Source: VRUE01 sp044867645 (GTDB taxonomy: Bacteria > Actinomycetota > Thermoleophilia > Solirubrobacterales > 70-9). Taken from it: a stretch of DNA of 55,661 bases. The position numbers were made by a program, and so were the translations under genes. Location of the stretch: contig JBIOVI010000060.1 of NCBI GenBank assembly GCA_044867645.1, forward strand, positions 1 through 55,661, written 5' to 3'. Shown piece after piece: positions 7,786 to 16,220 of the stretch. Below the pieces are notes generated by a model. That model had not been told where the DNA came from. It did no database searches and saw nothing but the letters and a program-made list of their open reading frames with translations. How positions within the stretch are numbered: position 1 is the stretch's first letter; the number at the start of each line of letters is the position of its first letter.

Positions 7786-8799
7786 CTAGCGACTGCCGTG
7801 GCCGCCGTCGCGTCCGTAGGCACGCGCGCTGCCGCCGCGGCTACTAGTCACGCCATGCGACTGGCCGCTGTCCGAGTCCCGTCCGCCAACCACCGGCTCT
7901 TCGCCGCCTTCGGACTCGCGGGGCGGCGTGGGAGATGGGGTCGGCGCAGGGCTCTGCCGCGTCGCCGACCGAGGTGCCTCCGAATCGTCCCTGGGCGAGG
8001 TGGAGTCGTCTCTGGGCGCGCCGGAGTCGTCTCCATGCGACGCATGGTCCGATCGAGACATGTCGGAGTCGCCTCTGCTCGACGAATGGCCACCGCCGTG
8101 GGGCTTTCGATGGCCCCGGCTCGCCTCGCGCCCAGAGTGACGATCGTGGTCACGCTTGCCGTTGTCGTGGGAAGCGAGCACAGCCCCCGGTGGCGTGGAT
8201 GGCTGCGGCGTGGATTGGGGCGCTGGGCTGGCAGGCGAGCTTGAAGACGAAGTCGGTGCGGCGGCGGGCACGGAGGCCGGTTGCTGAGCCGGTGGCGCTG
8301 GCTCGGGAGCCGCAGCGGTGGGAGAGCCGGCGGGAGAGCTTGCGGGGGTTGAGCCCGAGACGACGAGGGCTTTCGATCCAGGCGTTTGCGAGCCTCCCGG
8401 CGCCGTCGTCCCGCCCGCACCGAGTCGCTCCTTGCCCGCGGCCTTCGAACCTCGCTGGCCTGCGCTTCTGTCAAGAGCCTTCTCGCCATCGTTCGCGATT
8501 GCTCCGGGCGCGACCGTCGCGTCGCCGACAGCCTCGCGCTTGGGCTCGATGCCGGGAATCGGTCCACCGGCAACAAGTGGCCACTCCTGGTTGAGCGCCA
8601 GGGCGACCATCCCGAGGCCGACCGCGGCAGTCAGCCCTAGCAGCGCCAGCGATGTGCTGCGCGCCCTCTCCAGAAGTCCATCGCCAAGGATGCTCAGTCC
8701 CGTGGCACGTCGCGATCGCTGTTGTCCCTCTCTATTGAGCACCGTAGGTCCATCGACCGCGACGGCGGAGGCGACAGGGGCAAGCTGCGAAAGCCCCAA
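7786..8799 (-). CDS. Pro/Ser/Asp/His-rich protein with a single membrane anchor, function unknown
   Basis: Not recognised. It has a basic N-terminal region, one hydrophobic helix (about residues 48-70, LALLGLTAAVGLGMVALALN), and then about 260 residues of low complexity. This tail is first Pro/Ala/Ser-rich and then Ser/Asp/His/Arg-rich with repeated SRDDS and PRDDS-like units. The arrangement suggests a cytoplasmic N terminus and a disordered exported tail, perhaps in the wall. The start is uncertain: a TTG at 8799 gives 337 residues, while a GTG at 8742 gives a basic N terminus closer to the helix and is preceded by GGA. It follows comEC by 66 bases on the same strand. The codon bias of a real gene plus the coherent anchor support coding, but the tail is unconserved in type. 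Confidence 0.6.
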   Translation of the reverse strand: MGLSQLAPVASAVAVDGPTVLNREGQQRSRRATGLSILGDGLLERARSTSLALLGLTAAVGLGMVALALNQEWPLVAGGPIPGIEPKREAVGDATVAPGAIANDGEKALDRSAGQRGSKAAGKERLGAGGTTAPGGSQTPGSKALVVSGSTPASSPAGSPTAAAPEPAPPAQQPASVPAAAPTSSSSSPASPAPQSTPQPSTPPGAVLASHDNGKRDHDRHSGREASRGHRKPHGGGHSSSRGDSDMSRSDHASHGDDSGAPRDDSTSPRDDSEAPRSATRQSPAPTPSPTPPRESEGGEEPVVGGRDSDSGQSHGVTSSRGGSARAYGRDGGHGSR

Positions 8800-8865
8800 T
8801 ATCGATTCGTAGATTCGTTGAGCGCAGGCGAGGGCAGCCCAAGGGCAAGAGCTGCGAGAGACCCA

Positions 8866-10749
8866 TCAATCATGGCCGACGCGAATCGATTCCTGGCCGA
8901 CGTCGAGCACGATCGTCCCGTCGCGGTCGGTGCGCAGGGTGGGGACGCCATGGGCAGCGAGGGTCGCAAGGGTTACGCGGGTCGGGTGGCCAAAGGGATT
9001 GTCCTCGCCGACCGAGATCAGGGCGAGCCGGGGCCGCGTCTGGTCCAGCAGGTCGGCGAGTCCGGCATCCGCGCTGCCGTGGTGGGCGATCTTGAGCACG
9101 TCGATCGGCCCCGGATCGAGCGGCATGGCCTCGGCCTCGGCATCCGCGCTGAGGAGCATCGAGAAGCTGCGCCAGCGGGCGAGCATCACCAGCGCCAGAG
9201 CGTTTGGGTCTTGGGCCAGGTGTGGGCCGGCGAGCAGCTCGGCCGGCGGCCAGAGCACCTCGAGCCGCAAGCGACCGGAGCGCAGCTCCTCTCCCCGGAC
9301 CAGCTGTTGCGTCGCGGCCCCGGCGGCACGGGCCTGAGCGAGAGTTGAGCGGTCCAGCAGTCCGAACAGGACTCGCCCGATCGGCATCGCGCCGAGCAGG
9401 TCGCGTACTCCGCCGGCGTGGTCGGATTGGTCGTGGGTGACGATCGCGGCGCCGAGCCGGTCGACGCCGGCAGCACGTAGCTCGGACTCGATTCCGTCGT
9501 CCGCCGGGCCGCCATCGACGAGGATGGCCGGCGCACCGGCCGGCTGCAGCAGGATCGCATCGCCCTGGCCGATGTCGAGCACGGAGACGCGCAGGCCTTG
9601 GAGCGGACGTTGCGCCTGAGCCCCACCGCCTGTTGCCGCCCAGACCAACGCCGCCAACACGAGAATGAGCGCGAGCATTGAGGCGGCTAGCGCTCGCCCT
9701 GGGGGCTTGGTGGAACCCCCGCGCCGAGAAACTTTCGGCCCGATAGTGGCGCGGCGTCCGCGCAGCACGGCGATGCGTCGGCGACGACCCAGACGCAGGG
9801 CGATCACGATCGCCAAGGCGATCATGGCGTAGGAGCCGAGCAGGCTGCCGACGTTCGGTCGCAGGTGCAAATAGGCCCAGCCGGGTCGCCCGCACCAGGC
9901 CGCGATCTGAGCGATGTAGGCGAGCAACAACGCGTTGACCGCGTTGAGCGCCTCGACCGGGAGGCCTGGCACCTGACCGGCAGCGGCGACAAGCATCCCC
10001 AGCCACATCGCTGGCGCCACCGCCGGCAGCGCCAGCAGGTTGGCGAGCAGAGCCGTGGTCGAGATCGCGCCGAAATGAAAGGCGATCAACGGCGCCGTGG
10101 CGACGGTCGCGGCGATCGTCAACGCCGCTCCCTCGGCGGCCAGGCGGCGCAAGCCGTACGAACCAACGCGATTCTCGATCGCACCTCGCAACGGCGCGGC
10201 GAGCAGAAGAATCCCGAGAACAGCGGCGAAGCTGAGCTGCCAACCGACGTCGGCGGCGATCCCGGGCCCAAAGGCGAGCGTTACGACAGCCGCGACGAGC
10301 AGGGCGTAGAAGCGCGAAGCACGGCGCCCGCTCAGGGTCGCCAGCACGCTCAGCGCGCCCATGATGCCCGCCCGCAGGATTGACGGGCCGGCTCCAGCCA
10401 GAGGCACGTAGACGACGATGAGACCGAGCACCCAGACGAGCCGGGTGCGCAGCGGCATCCCCAGCATCGCCAGAACAGGCATCGCCAGCAGGGCAAGCAG
10501 CGCCACGTTCTGACCGCTGACAGCAAGCAGGTGACTAAGTCCAGACCGGCGAAAATCGTCGACCGTGCGCGAGTCGAGACGCTCGTCCTCGCCGAGGACG
10601 AAGCCACGCGCGAGCGTCGCCTCGCGCTCCGGCATCCCCCTGCCTAGGGCCGCCTCGGCGCGGGCGCGGACCTCGTCCTTGTGGGCAAGCGCCAGGCCGA
10701 CCGCCGCTACCACGACCAGAAGCGGCAGAGCGATGCGCCGGGCCTGCAT
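8866..10749 (-). CDS. comEC: ComEC/Rec2 DNA-uptake channel with metallo-beta-lactamase-like domain
   Basis: A 627-residue inner-membrane channel for single-stranded DNA import. After one N-terminal helix comes GLSHLLAVSGQNVALL (about residues 73-88), the hallmark of the competence domain, followed by about ten hydrophobic segments. The C-terminal domain has VLDIGQGDAILLQPAG, the metal-site motif THDQSDHAGG and KIAHHGS, as in ComEC beta-lactamase domains. I chose the ATG at 10749 (MQARRIALPL); the open frame reaches 10842 but would overlap comEA. There is little room for the N-terminal OB-fold domain found in longer ComEC proteins. It lies 10 bases downstream of comEA. Confidence 0.92.
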   Translation of the reverse strand: MQARRIALPLLVVVAAVGLALAHKDEVRARAEAALGRGMPEREATLARGFVLGEDERLDSRTVDDFRRSGLSHLLAVSGQNVALLALLAMPVLAMLGMPLRTRLVWVLGLIVVYVPLAGAGPSILRAGIMGALSVLATLSGRRASRFYALLVAAVVTLAFGPGIAADVGWQLSFAAVLGILLLAAPLRGAIENRVGSYGLRRLAAEGAALTIAATVATAPLIAFHFGAISTTALLANLLALPAVAPAMWLGMLVAAAGQVPGLPVEALNAVNALLLAYIAQIAAWCGRPGWAYLHLRPNVGSLLGSYAMIALAIVIALRLGRRRRIAVLRGRRATIGPKVSRRGGSTKPPGRALAASMLALILVLAALVWAATGGGAQAQRPLQGLRVSVLDIGQGDAILLQPAGAPAILVDGGPADDGIESELRAAGVDRLGAAIVTHDQSDHAGGVRDLLGAMPIGRVLFGLLDRSTLAQARAAGAATQQLVRGEELRSGRLRLEVLWPPAELLAGPHLAQDPNALALVMLARWRSFSMLLSADAEAEAMPLDPGPIDVLKIAHHGSADAGLADLLDQTRPRLALISVGEDNPFGHPTRVTLATLAAHGVPTLRTDRDGTIVLDVGQESIRVGHD

Positions 10750-10759
10750 CGGGGCAGCA

Positions 10760-11344
10760 CTAGGGCTGCAGCCTCGCGCGCAGCGATTCCATCGTCGCCG
10801 GACCGATGCCGCTGACGGCGTCGAGCTGATCGACCGAGGCAAGACCGCCGTGCTGGTCGCGGTATTCGACGATCTTCGCCGCGGTTACCGGACCGATCCC
10901 GTCGATCGTGTCGAGCTGCTCGATGGTGGCGCTGCCGAGACCGATCGGGCCGTCTTCGACACCCGTTCCAGCCGCGGCCATCGTCCCAGCCGGACCTCGC
11001 TTGGGAACCACCACCTGCTGCCCATCGGCGAGTCGCGCGGCTCGGTTGATCCGTTCCAGCAGGGCGCCGTGCGCCGGACCACCGGCCCGCCCGATCGCAT
11101 CGACGACCCGGGTGCCGGCGGGCAGTCGGTACACACCCGGGCGCGCCACCGCCCCGGCGACGTCGACGACCAAATCCGAGCCACCGTCGCTGAGACCGAT
11201 ACCGCTGGAGGCGTTCGACACGGCAGCCGCGGCAGATGCCGGGGCCTCGCCGCCCTCAGCCCGGATCGCCCGCGCCCCGACCAGCAGCAGCGCAACGGCA
11301 ACAGCGCCGTAAGCCAGCACCTGGGACCGCGACAGCTCGGGCAT
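10760..11344 (-). CDS. comEA: competence DNA receptor ComEA (SLBB and helix-hairpin-helix)
   Basis: A 194-residue protein with an N-terminal membrane helix (about residues 8-25) and a linker. It then has an SLBB-type domain (VVDVAGAVARPGVYRLPAGT, about 60-80) and a C-terminal double helix-hairpin-helix (DTIDGIGPVTAAKIVEYR and DAVSGIGPATMESLR) that binds double-stranded DNA without sequence preference. It captures DNA outside the membrane and passes it to ComEC, encoded just downstream. The ATG at 11344 (MPELSRSQ) is preferred over a longer frame start at 11392, which adds an Arg/Thr-rich tail with no match to the family. Confidence 0.93.
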   Translation of the reverse strand: MPELSRSQVLAYGAVAVALLLVGARAIRAEGGEAPASAAAAVSNASSGIGLSDGGSDLVVDVAGAVARPGVYRLPAGTRVVDAIGRAGGPAHGALLERINRAARLADGQQVVVPKRGPAGTMAAAGTGVEDGPIGLGSATIEQLDTIDGIGPVTAAKIVEYRDQHGGLASVDQLDAVSGIGPATMESLRARLQP

Positions 11345-11401
11345 GGGCCGCAGCGTGGCTAGCCCAGACGCGCGCGTGGCGCGCGCAATCAAACAATTCC
11401 G

Positions 11402-11797
11402 CTACAGATCTTCGTCGTCGTAACCGCTGACCTCGGCGAGCTGGTCGCTGTACAGCTCGGTCGCCGCGACCGGGGGCGATTGCACGGAGACACAGGTCAG
11501 CACCGCCTCACCGTGGTTGGCGATCGAGTGGTCGGTGGCGGGCGGGACGAGGATCAGGACCCCCTCAGCGACCTCCTGGGTATCGCCGGCCACCGACATC
11601 GTGCCGGCACCTCGCACGACGATGTAGACCTGCTCGCCCCCCTCGTCGGATCGCAAGGTTTGCTCGGCACCCGCTGGGATCTCGAGCCAAGTCACCGACA
11701 TGTTGCGCGCGCCGAGTTCGCCGGCGTCCATGAGGGCGTGGTAACGGAGCCGGTGCCATTCCTCGGCGGAGGCATCTGAAAGGCGCCTTACCAGCAT
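11402..11797 (-). CDS. small cupin-domain protein
   Basis: A 131-residue single-cupin protein. The metal-site motifs are degenerate: motif 1 around WLEIPAGAEQTLRSDEGGEQVYIVVRG (written here as a region, about residues 37-63) keeps the Glu but lacks the paired His of classical cupins. Motif 2, around PPATDHSIANHG (about 85-96), keeps a His. No substrate can be named. It may be a sugar- or regulator-type cupin. It lies between leuS and comEA on the same strand, 44 bases downstream of leuS and 57 bases upstream of comEA. Confidence 0.75.
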   Translation of the reverse strand: MLVRRLSDASAEEWHRLRYHALMDAGELGARNMSVTWLEIPAGAEQTLRSDEGGEQVYIVVRGAGTMSVAGDTQEVAEGVLILVPPATDHSIANHGEAVLTCVSVQSPPVAATELYSDQLAEVSGYDDEDL

Positions 11798-11841
11798 GCG
11801 GGCCGCTTTGTACCAGATAAGAGACGCTGAGCCGTGATAAC

Positions 11842-14334
11842 TCAGCGAACCACCAGGTTCACGAGCTTGCCCGGCACCACGATCTCCTTGACGATCTGCT
11901 TCCCGTCGAGGTGACGGCGCACCTTCTCGCTCGCCCTGGCCAGAGCCAGCAGCTCCGCCTCCGGCGCATCGGCCGCGGCCTCGACCCGGTCGCGCAGCTT
12001 GCCGTTGACCTGGACCACGAGGGTCACGGTGTCGCTGGTCAGCAGCTCCGCGTCTGCCTCAGGCCAGGGCTCCTCCCAGACGCGACCGCCCCGCAGCCTC
12101 TCCCAGACCTCGGCGCCGAGATGGGGTGCAAAGGGAAAGATCAGCGAGGCGGCGGTGGCGGTGGCGAAACGCAGTGCCGCTACGCCCGCGGCATCCCCGT
12201 AGAGACCGTCTTTGACCCGATAGGCCTCGTTTACCAGCTCCATCGCCGCCGCGATCGCCGTGTTGAACTGGAACCCGCGCTCGAAATCCCGCGTTACCTT
12301 GTCGATCGCCCAATGCGCCTTGGCGAGCAGCTCGCGGGCATCGCCCTCCGTCGCGGCCGCCTCCTCATCGCCGTCGGCCTCGCTCGCTCCGACCTCCTCG
12401 CAGAGGCGCCAGAGGCGAGACAGGAACCGGTTGACTCCCTCGACGCCCTCATCGGACCAGTCGCCACCCCGCTCTGGCGGACCCATGAAGCAGACGTAGG
12501 TGCGGGCGGTGTCGGCTCCGTAGCGTTCGACGTAGTCGGCCGGGCTGACCGTGTTCCCCTTCGACTTCGACATCTTGGCGCCGTCGCGGGTGATCATCCC
12601 CTGGGTGAAGAGGTTGGCGAACGGCTCCTGCACGGAGAGCTGGTCGAGGTCGGCGAGCGCCTTGGTGAAGAAGCGCGCGTACATCAGGTGCAGGATCGCG
12701 TGCTCGACCCCGCCGATGTACTGGTCGACGGGGAGCCAGTGGTCGGCGGTGGCGCGATCCCAGGCGGCCCCCTCGTTGCGCGGGTCGAGGTAGCGGATGA
12801 AGTACCAGGAGGAGTCGACGAAGGTGTCCATCGTGTCGGTCTCGCGCCGGGCGGGACCCCCACAGCGCGGGCACTCGGTGGCGACCCAGTCCTCCGCGGC
12901 GGCAAGCGGGCTGCGGCCCTGGGGCGCGTAGTCGTCGACTTCGGGGAGCTCGACCGGGAGCTGCTCGTCGGGCACCGGGACGATCCCGCACTGCTCGCAG
13001 TAGACGATCGGGATCGGCGCACCCCAGTAGCGCTGGCGGGAGACGAGCCAGTCGCGCAGGCGGTAGTTGACAGCGGATTCCCCACGCCCCTCGGAGGCGA
13101 GCCAGGCGACAATCTCCTCGTAGGCCTCGCGGTTGTGCTTGCCGTCGAAGCGGCCCGACCCGGTCATCGGCCCGTCGCCCGGGTAGGGGAGCCCGTCGTC
13201 GTCGCGGGCGATCTCGGGGTCGGAGCCCTCGATTACCCGCCTGACCGGCAGGTCGAAGGCCTTGGCGAACTCGTAGTCCCGCGTGTCGTGGGCGGGCACG
13301 GCCATGATCGCCCCGGTGCCGTACTCCATCAACACGTAGTCGGCGACGAACATCGGGATCTCCTCGCCGTTGACCGGGTTGACGACGCTACGGCCGAGCG
13401 GGACGCCGGTCTTGGGGCGGTCCTCGTCGCCGCGATCCTCGACCGACTCGCGGGCGACCCGGTTGACGTACTCGCGAACCTCCTCCTCGGCCGGCGTGCC
13501 GGCGACGAGGCGCTGCAGCTCGGGGTGCTCGGGGGCGAGGACGAAGAAGGTCGCGCCAAAGAGGGTGTCGGGCCGGGTGGTGAAAACCGGGAAGTCGAGA
13601 CCTAGCTCCTCGCAGCGGAAGGTGACCTCGGCGCCCTCGGAGCGGCCGATCCAGTTGCGCTGCATCGTGACCACGTGCTCGGGCCAGGAGTCGAGCAGGT
13701 CGAAGTCGGCGAGCAACCGCTCGGCGTACTCGGTGATCTTGAAGAACCACTGCTCGAGGCGGCGCTGTTCGACCGGCGTGCCGCAGCGCTCGCAGCGACC
13801 GTCGACGACCTGCTCGTTGGCGAGCACGGTGGCGTCCACCGGACACCATTGAACCGGAGCCTCCTCGCGGTAGGCGAGACCGCGCTCGAAGAGGCGCAGG
13901 AAGATCCACTGGGTCCAGCGGTAGTACTCGGGCGTGTGGGTGCCGAGCTCACGGGACCAGTCGATCGAGATCCCCCACTCGCGGAACTGGCGACGGAAGG
14001 ACTCGATCGAGCGCTCGGTAGCCTCGCGCGGCGGCTCGCCGGTCTTGATCGCGTTGTTCTCGGCCGGCAGGCCGAAGGCGTCGTAGCCCATCGGGTGGAT
14101 CACCTCAAAGCCGTGGCGGCGGCGGAAGTGGGCGATCGCGTCCCCAACCGCGTAGCACTTGAGATGCCCCACATGGGGCTCGCCGGAGGGGTAGGGAAGC
14201 ATCTCCAGCACGTAGGACTTCGGCTTCTCCTCCTCGTAGCCGGGCTGCCCGGGATTGGCGACCTCCCAGGTCCGCTCCTCGGCCCAGAGTCGCTGCCACT
14301 TCGCCTCGATCGCCTTCGGGTCGTAGCCGGCCAT
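11842..14334 (-). CDS. leuS: leucyl-tRNA synthetase
   Basis: An 830-residue class I aminoacyl-tRNA synthetase charging tRNA-Leu. The HIGH-type motif PHVGH is at residues 53-57 in PYPSGEPHVGH, and the KMSKS loop is at about 586-590. A CP1 editing domain with the conserved Thr/Asp-containing TTRPDTLFG and GTGAIMAVPAHDTRD segments lies between them, and an anticodon-binding and C-terminal domain ending in IVVPGKLVNLVVR follows. The ATG at 14334 (MAGYDPKAIEAKWQ) is the family start; the frame is open to 14502 but that part overlaps the upstream gene. The DUF3052-like gene ends 11 bases upstream, so they are probably cotranscribed. Confidence 0.97.
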   Translation of the reverse strand: MAGYDPKAIEAKWQRLWAEERTWEVANPGQPGYEEEKPKSYVLEMLPYPSGEPHVGHLKCYAVGDAIAHFRRRHGFEVIHPMGYDAFGLPAENNAIKTGEPPREATERSIESFRRQFREWGISIDWSRELGTHTPEYYRWTQWIFLRLFERGLAYREEAPVQWCPVDATVLANEQVVDGRCERCGTPVEQRRLEQWFFKITEYAERLLADFDLLDSWPEHVVTMQRNWIGRSEGAEVTFRCEELGLDFPVFTTRPDTLFGATFFVLAPEHPELQRLVAGTPAEEEVREYVNRVARESVEDRGDEDRPKTGVPLGRSVVNPVNGEEIPMFVADYVLMEYGTGAIMAVPAHDTRDYEFAKAFDLPVRRVIEGSDPEIARDDDGLPYPGDGPMTGSGRFDGKHNREAYEEIVAWLASEGRGESAVNYRLRDWLVSRQRYWGAPIPIVYCEQCGIVPVPDEQLPVELPEVDDYAPQGRSPLAAAEDWVATECPRCGGPARRETDTMDTFVDSSWYFIRYLDPRNEGAAWDRATADHWLPVDQYIGGVEHAILHLMYARFFTKALADLDQLSVQEPFANLFTQGMITRDGAKMSKSKGNTVSPADYVERYGADTARTYVCFMGPPERGGDWSDEGVEGVNRFLSRLWRLCEEVGASEADGDEEAAATEGDARELLAKAHWAIDKVTRDFERGFQFNTAIAAAMELVNEAYRVKDGLYGDAAGVAALRFATATAASLIFPFAPHLGAEVWERLRGGRVWEEPWPEADAELLTSDTVTLVVQVNGKLRDRVEAAADAPEAELLALARASEKVRRHLDGKQIVKEIVVPGKLVNLVVR

Positions 14335-14345
14335 GGTGAGCGATC

Positions 14346-15128
14346 TTATGAGCGGCACCGCGTGAGGCGCAGGCCGGACCAGGTCTCGTCGATCGCGCAG
14401 ACCTTGGTGTCGACCATGCCGGCAACTAGGGCGACGTCGCGAATCGCGTTCTCGCTCAGATCGGTCTCGACGCCCGAGGAGCCCTTCGGCCAGGCCATCC
14501 AAAGGGTGCCCTCTCCGACGGACCGGGCGACGGCGTCGAAGCGGCGCTCGAGCTCCCGTCTGTCGGTGACGAACCAGATGGTCATCTGGCGACGGCCGCG
14601 GTTGCGCAGCACAACGCCGGCAGGAAGGGCGCCGAGCGTCCCCTCGATCCCGTCCGGAGGGTCGAGCAGGGCGATCGTCATGCCCTCCTTGACGCCCAGC
14701 TTCTGGGCCAGTGGCCGACCCGAGTTGGGGCCGGAGTCGGAGACCGGGACGACCGGGTCGGAGGGCGGGCTGGCAATCGCCTCGGCGAGCGCGCCGCCGA
14801 CGTCGTCCCAGGTCGTATAGGTGGCGTCGGGGAGCTGCCCCCGGATCGCCTCCACTTTCTTCTCAGCCCCGTCGACGAAGACGATCGGGATGGCGCGCAG
14901 CGCCTTCGACTGGCGCAGCGCGTAGGCGACCTCGCGCCCGTGCGACGGCAGCCTGCCGAGATCGATGACGAAAGCCGTGGGAGGGTCTTCGCTCAGCCGC
15001 TTGATGCCGATGCTCGTACCAGGGGGCTCGCCCTCGACCTCGTATCCCTCCGCCTCGAGCCGAGCGGCGCGCTCGGGCACCTCGTCCTCCTTCCAGTGGA
15101 CAAGGCGGATTCGCTGCCGGGCGGGCAT
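14346..15128 (-). CDS. receiver-like domain fused to a DUF3052-like domain
   Basis: A 260-residue protein. The N-terminal half (about residues 5-120) has a receiver-like alpha/beta pattern, with FVIDLGRLPSHGREVA resembling the phospho-Asp strand and loop of response regulators and IPIVFVDG resembling the beta-4 strand. The C-terminal half (about 140-258) contains LGVKEGMTIALLDPPDG, TLWMAWPKGSSG and KVCAIDETWSGLRL, the conserved core of DUF3052 proteins, whose function is unknown. The family is usually a stand-alone domain, so this fusion suggests phosphorylation or ligand control of the DUF3052 module, which is inference. It sits directly upstream of leuS. Confidence 0.7.
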   Translation of the reverse strand: MPARQRIRLVHWKEDEVPERAARLEAEGYEVEGEPPGTSIGIKRLSEDPPTAFVIDLGRLPSHGREVAYALRQSKALRAIPIVFVDGAEKKVEAIRGQLPDATYTTWDDVGGALAEAIASPPSDPVVPVSDSGPNSGRPLAQKLGVKEGMTIALLDPPDGIEGTLGALPAGVVLRNRGRRQMTIWFVTDRRELERRFDAVARSVGEGTLWMAWPKGSSGVETDLSENAIRDVALVAGMVDTKVCAIDETWSGLRLTRCRS

Positions 15129-15158
15129 GGCCGAAGGCTAGTCGGGCGGGCTTCCGGT

Positions 15159-15410
15159 TCAACTCTTGGCCGAAAGCGGGCGGGTGCGGCGGAGCTGGAT
15201 CAAACCCCAGAGGGAGACGGCTGCCCAGACCGTCTCGAGCAGGAGAAAGCCCCACTGGCGTTCGCGCCAGGCGAGGACGGCGAGGATCAGCGAGCCGACG
15301 AAGTTGAGGACGAGGTAGCGCCGCGAGTGCGGATCCATCGCGCCGAGCTGCGCGGCGGTGAAGGCGACGAGGATTAGGAGGGCGCCGACGATCTGGACGA
15401 GCTGATCCAC
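15159..15410 (-). CDS. small CBU_0592-like membrane protein
   Basis: An 83-residue protein with three hydrophobic segments. The pattern VGALLILVAFTAAQLGAMDP, then RRYLVLNFVGSLILAVLAW and GFLLLETVWAAVSLWGL is that of the CBU_0592 domain, a small integral membrane module of unknown function. The invariant Asn-Gly/Ser and Glu-x-x-Trp positions are present (N about 37, E about 59). It lies between two other membrane or unknown genes with 27-30 base gaps, so it is probably in the same transcript. Confidence 0.75.
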   Translation of the reverse strand: MDQLVQIVGALLILVAFTAAQLGAMDPHSRRYLVLNFVGSLILAVLAWRERQWGFLLLETVWAAVSLWGLIQLRRTRPLSAKS

Positions 15411-15437
15411 GGCCGCCGAGCGTACTGGGCGGCGTGC

Positions 15438-16145
15438 TCAGAACACTGGCGAGATCGACTCGAGGACGCGGGGCCAGAGATAGACCTCGATCGTGGCTGC
15501 GACGACTAGGGTGGGGATCGCGAGGGCGACCGTAATGAAGGTCGCTGCCAGCAGCTGGTTCCACTCGCCGCGATGGCTGGCGATCAGCCAGGCGGCCAGC
15601 GGCAGGAAGAGCGCGGTCAGCTCCGGTAGCGCATGCGGCAACACGCTGAGGATTAGAGCCGCGTGGGAGATCTGCAGCTGGAAGGCGATCGTCGAGCCCT
15701 GGAAGCCGAGGTAGAGGGCCTGGGTGAGGAGCGAGAAGAGGGTCACCGCGGCGACGAAGAGGATCGCGAACTGGCCCGCCTTGACGTGGATCCAGCGCGA
15801 GAGGCCGCTGCGCTGGGCGGCGGCGATGGGCATCGATGCACCGGCGATGAAGCCGGCGACGCAGGCGGTGGCATGGAGGGCGAGCACGAGCGAGTTGCGC
15901 CAGAGGATCGGCAGCAGATCGCCGGGGTCGGTCCGCTCGGTAAGTCCCGGCATGTGGATCGGCGTGACGTCCGGCGTCAGCAATCCGGCGACAACCCAGA
16001 CCGCCCCCAAGAGGGCAAACGCGATCGCCACCGCTAGCGCCAGCCAGCCGCGCAGGACCTCCCAGGGGTGCCCGTTCCAGGCATGGAAGGTCTCGCGCGT
16101 GTCCTGCATGCCGTGCGAGAACACGTGCTCGTTCGCCACGTTCAT
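15438..16145 (-). CDS. SpoIIM/DUF95-like integral membrane protein
   Basis: A 235-residue protein with five or six hydrophobic segments. The pattern of an LPHALPELTALFLPLAAWL segment (about residues 165-183) followed by a final helix ending with a Glu-containing VVAATIEVYLWP resembles the stage II sporulation protein M (DUF95) family. There is no evidence of sporulation here, and many non-sporulating actinobacteria carry such proteins. The ATG at 16145 is chosen because the frame upstream to 16376 is low complexity and overlaps the divergent hydrolase gene. It is first in the minus-strand run that ends in leuS. Confidence 0.55.
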   Translation of the reverse strand: MNVANEHVFSHGMQDTRETFHAWNGHPWEVLRGWLALAVAIAFALLGAVWVVAGLLTPDVTPIHMPGLTERTDPGDLLPILWRNSLVLALHATACVAGFIAGASMPIAAAQRSGLSRWIHVKAGQFAILFVAAVTLFSLLTQALYLGFQGSTIAFQLQISHAALILSVLPHALPELTALFLPLAAWLIASHRGEWNQLLAATFITVALAIPTLVVAATIEVYLWPRVLESISPVF

Positions 16146-16220
16146 CGACCAATCATCGGCAACCGGTGGGCGACGGTTGAACCGGACGCGAGCCCACCTT
16201 CCTCGAAGTAGGCTGGGGAC

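Noticed and set aside
8803..8889. inverted pair ATCGATTCG/CGAATCGAT around the comEC stop
   Set aside because: Nine-base arms about 70 bases apart with no supporting structure; likely chance.
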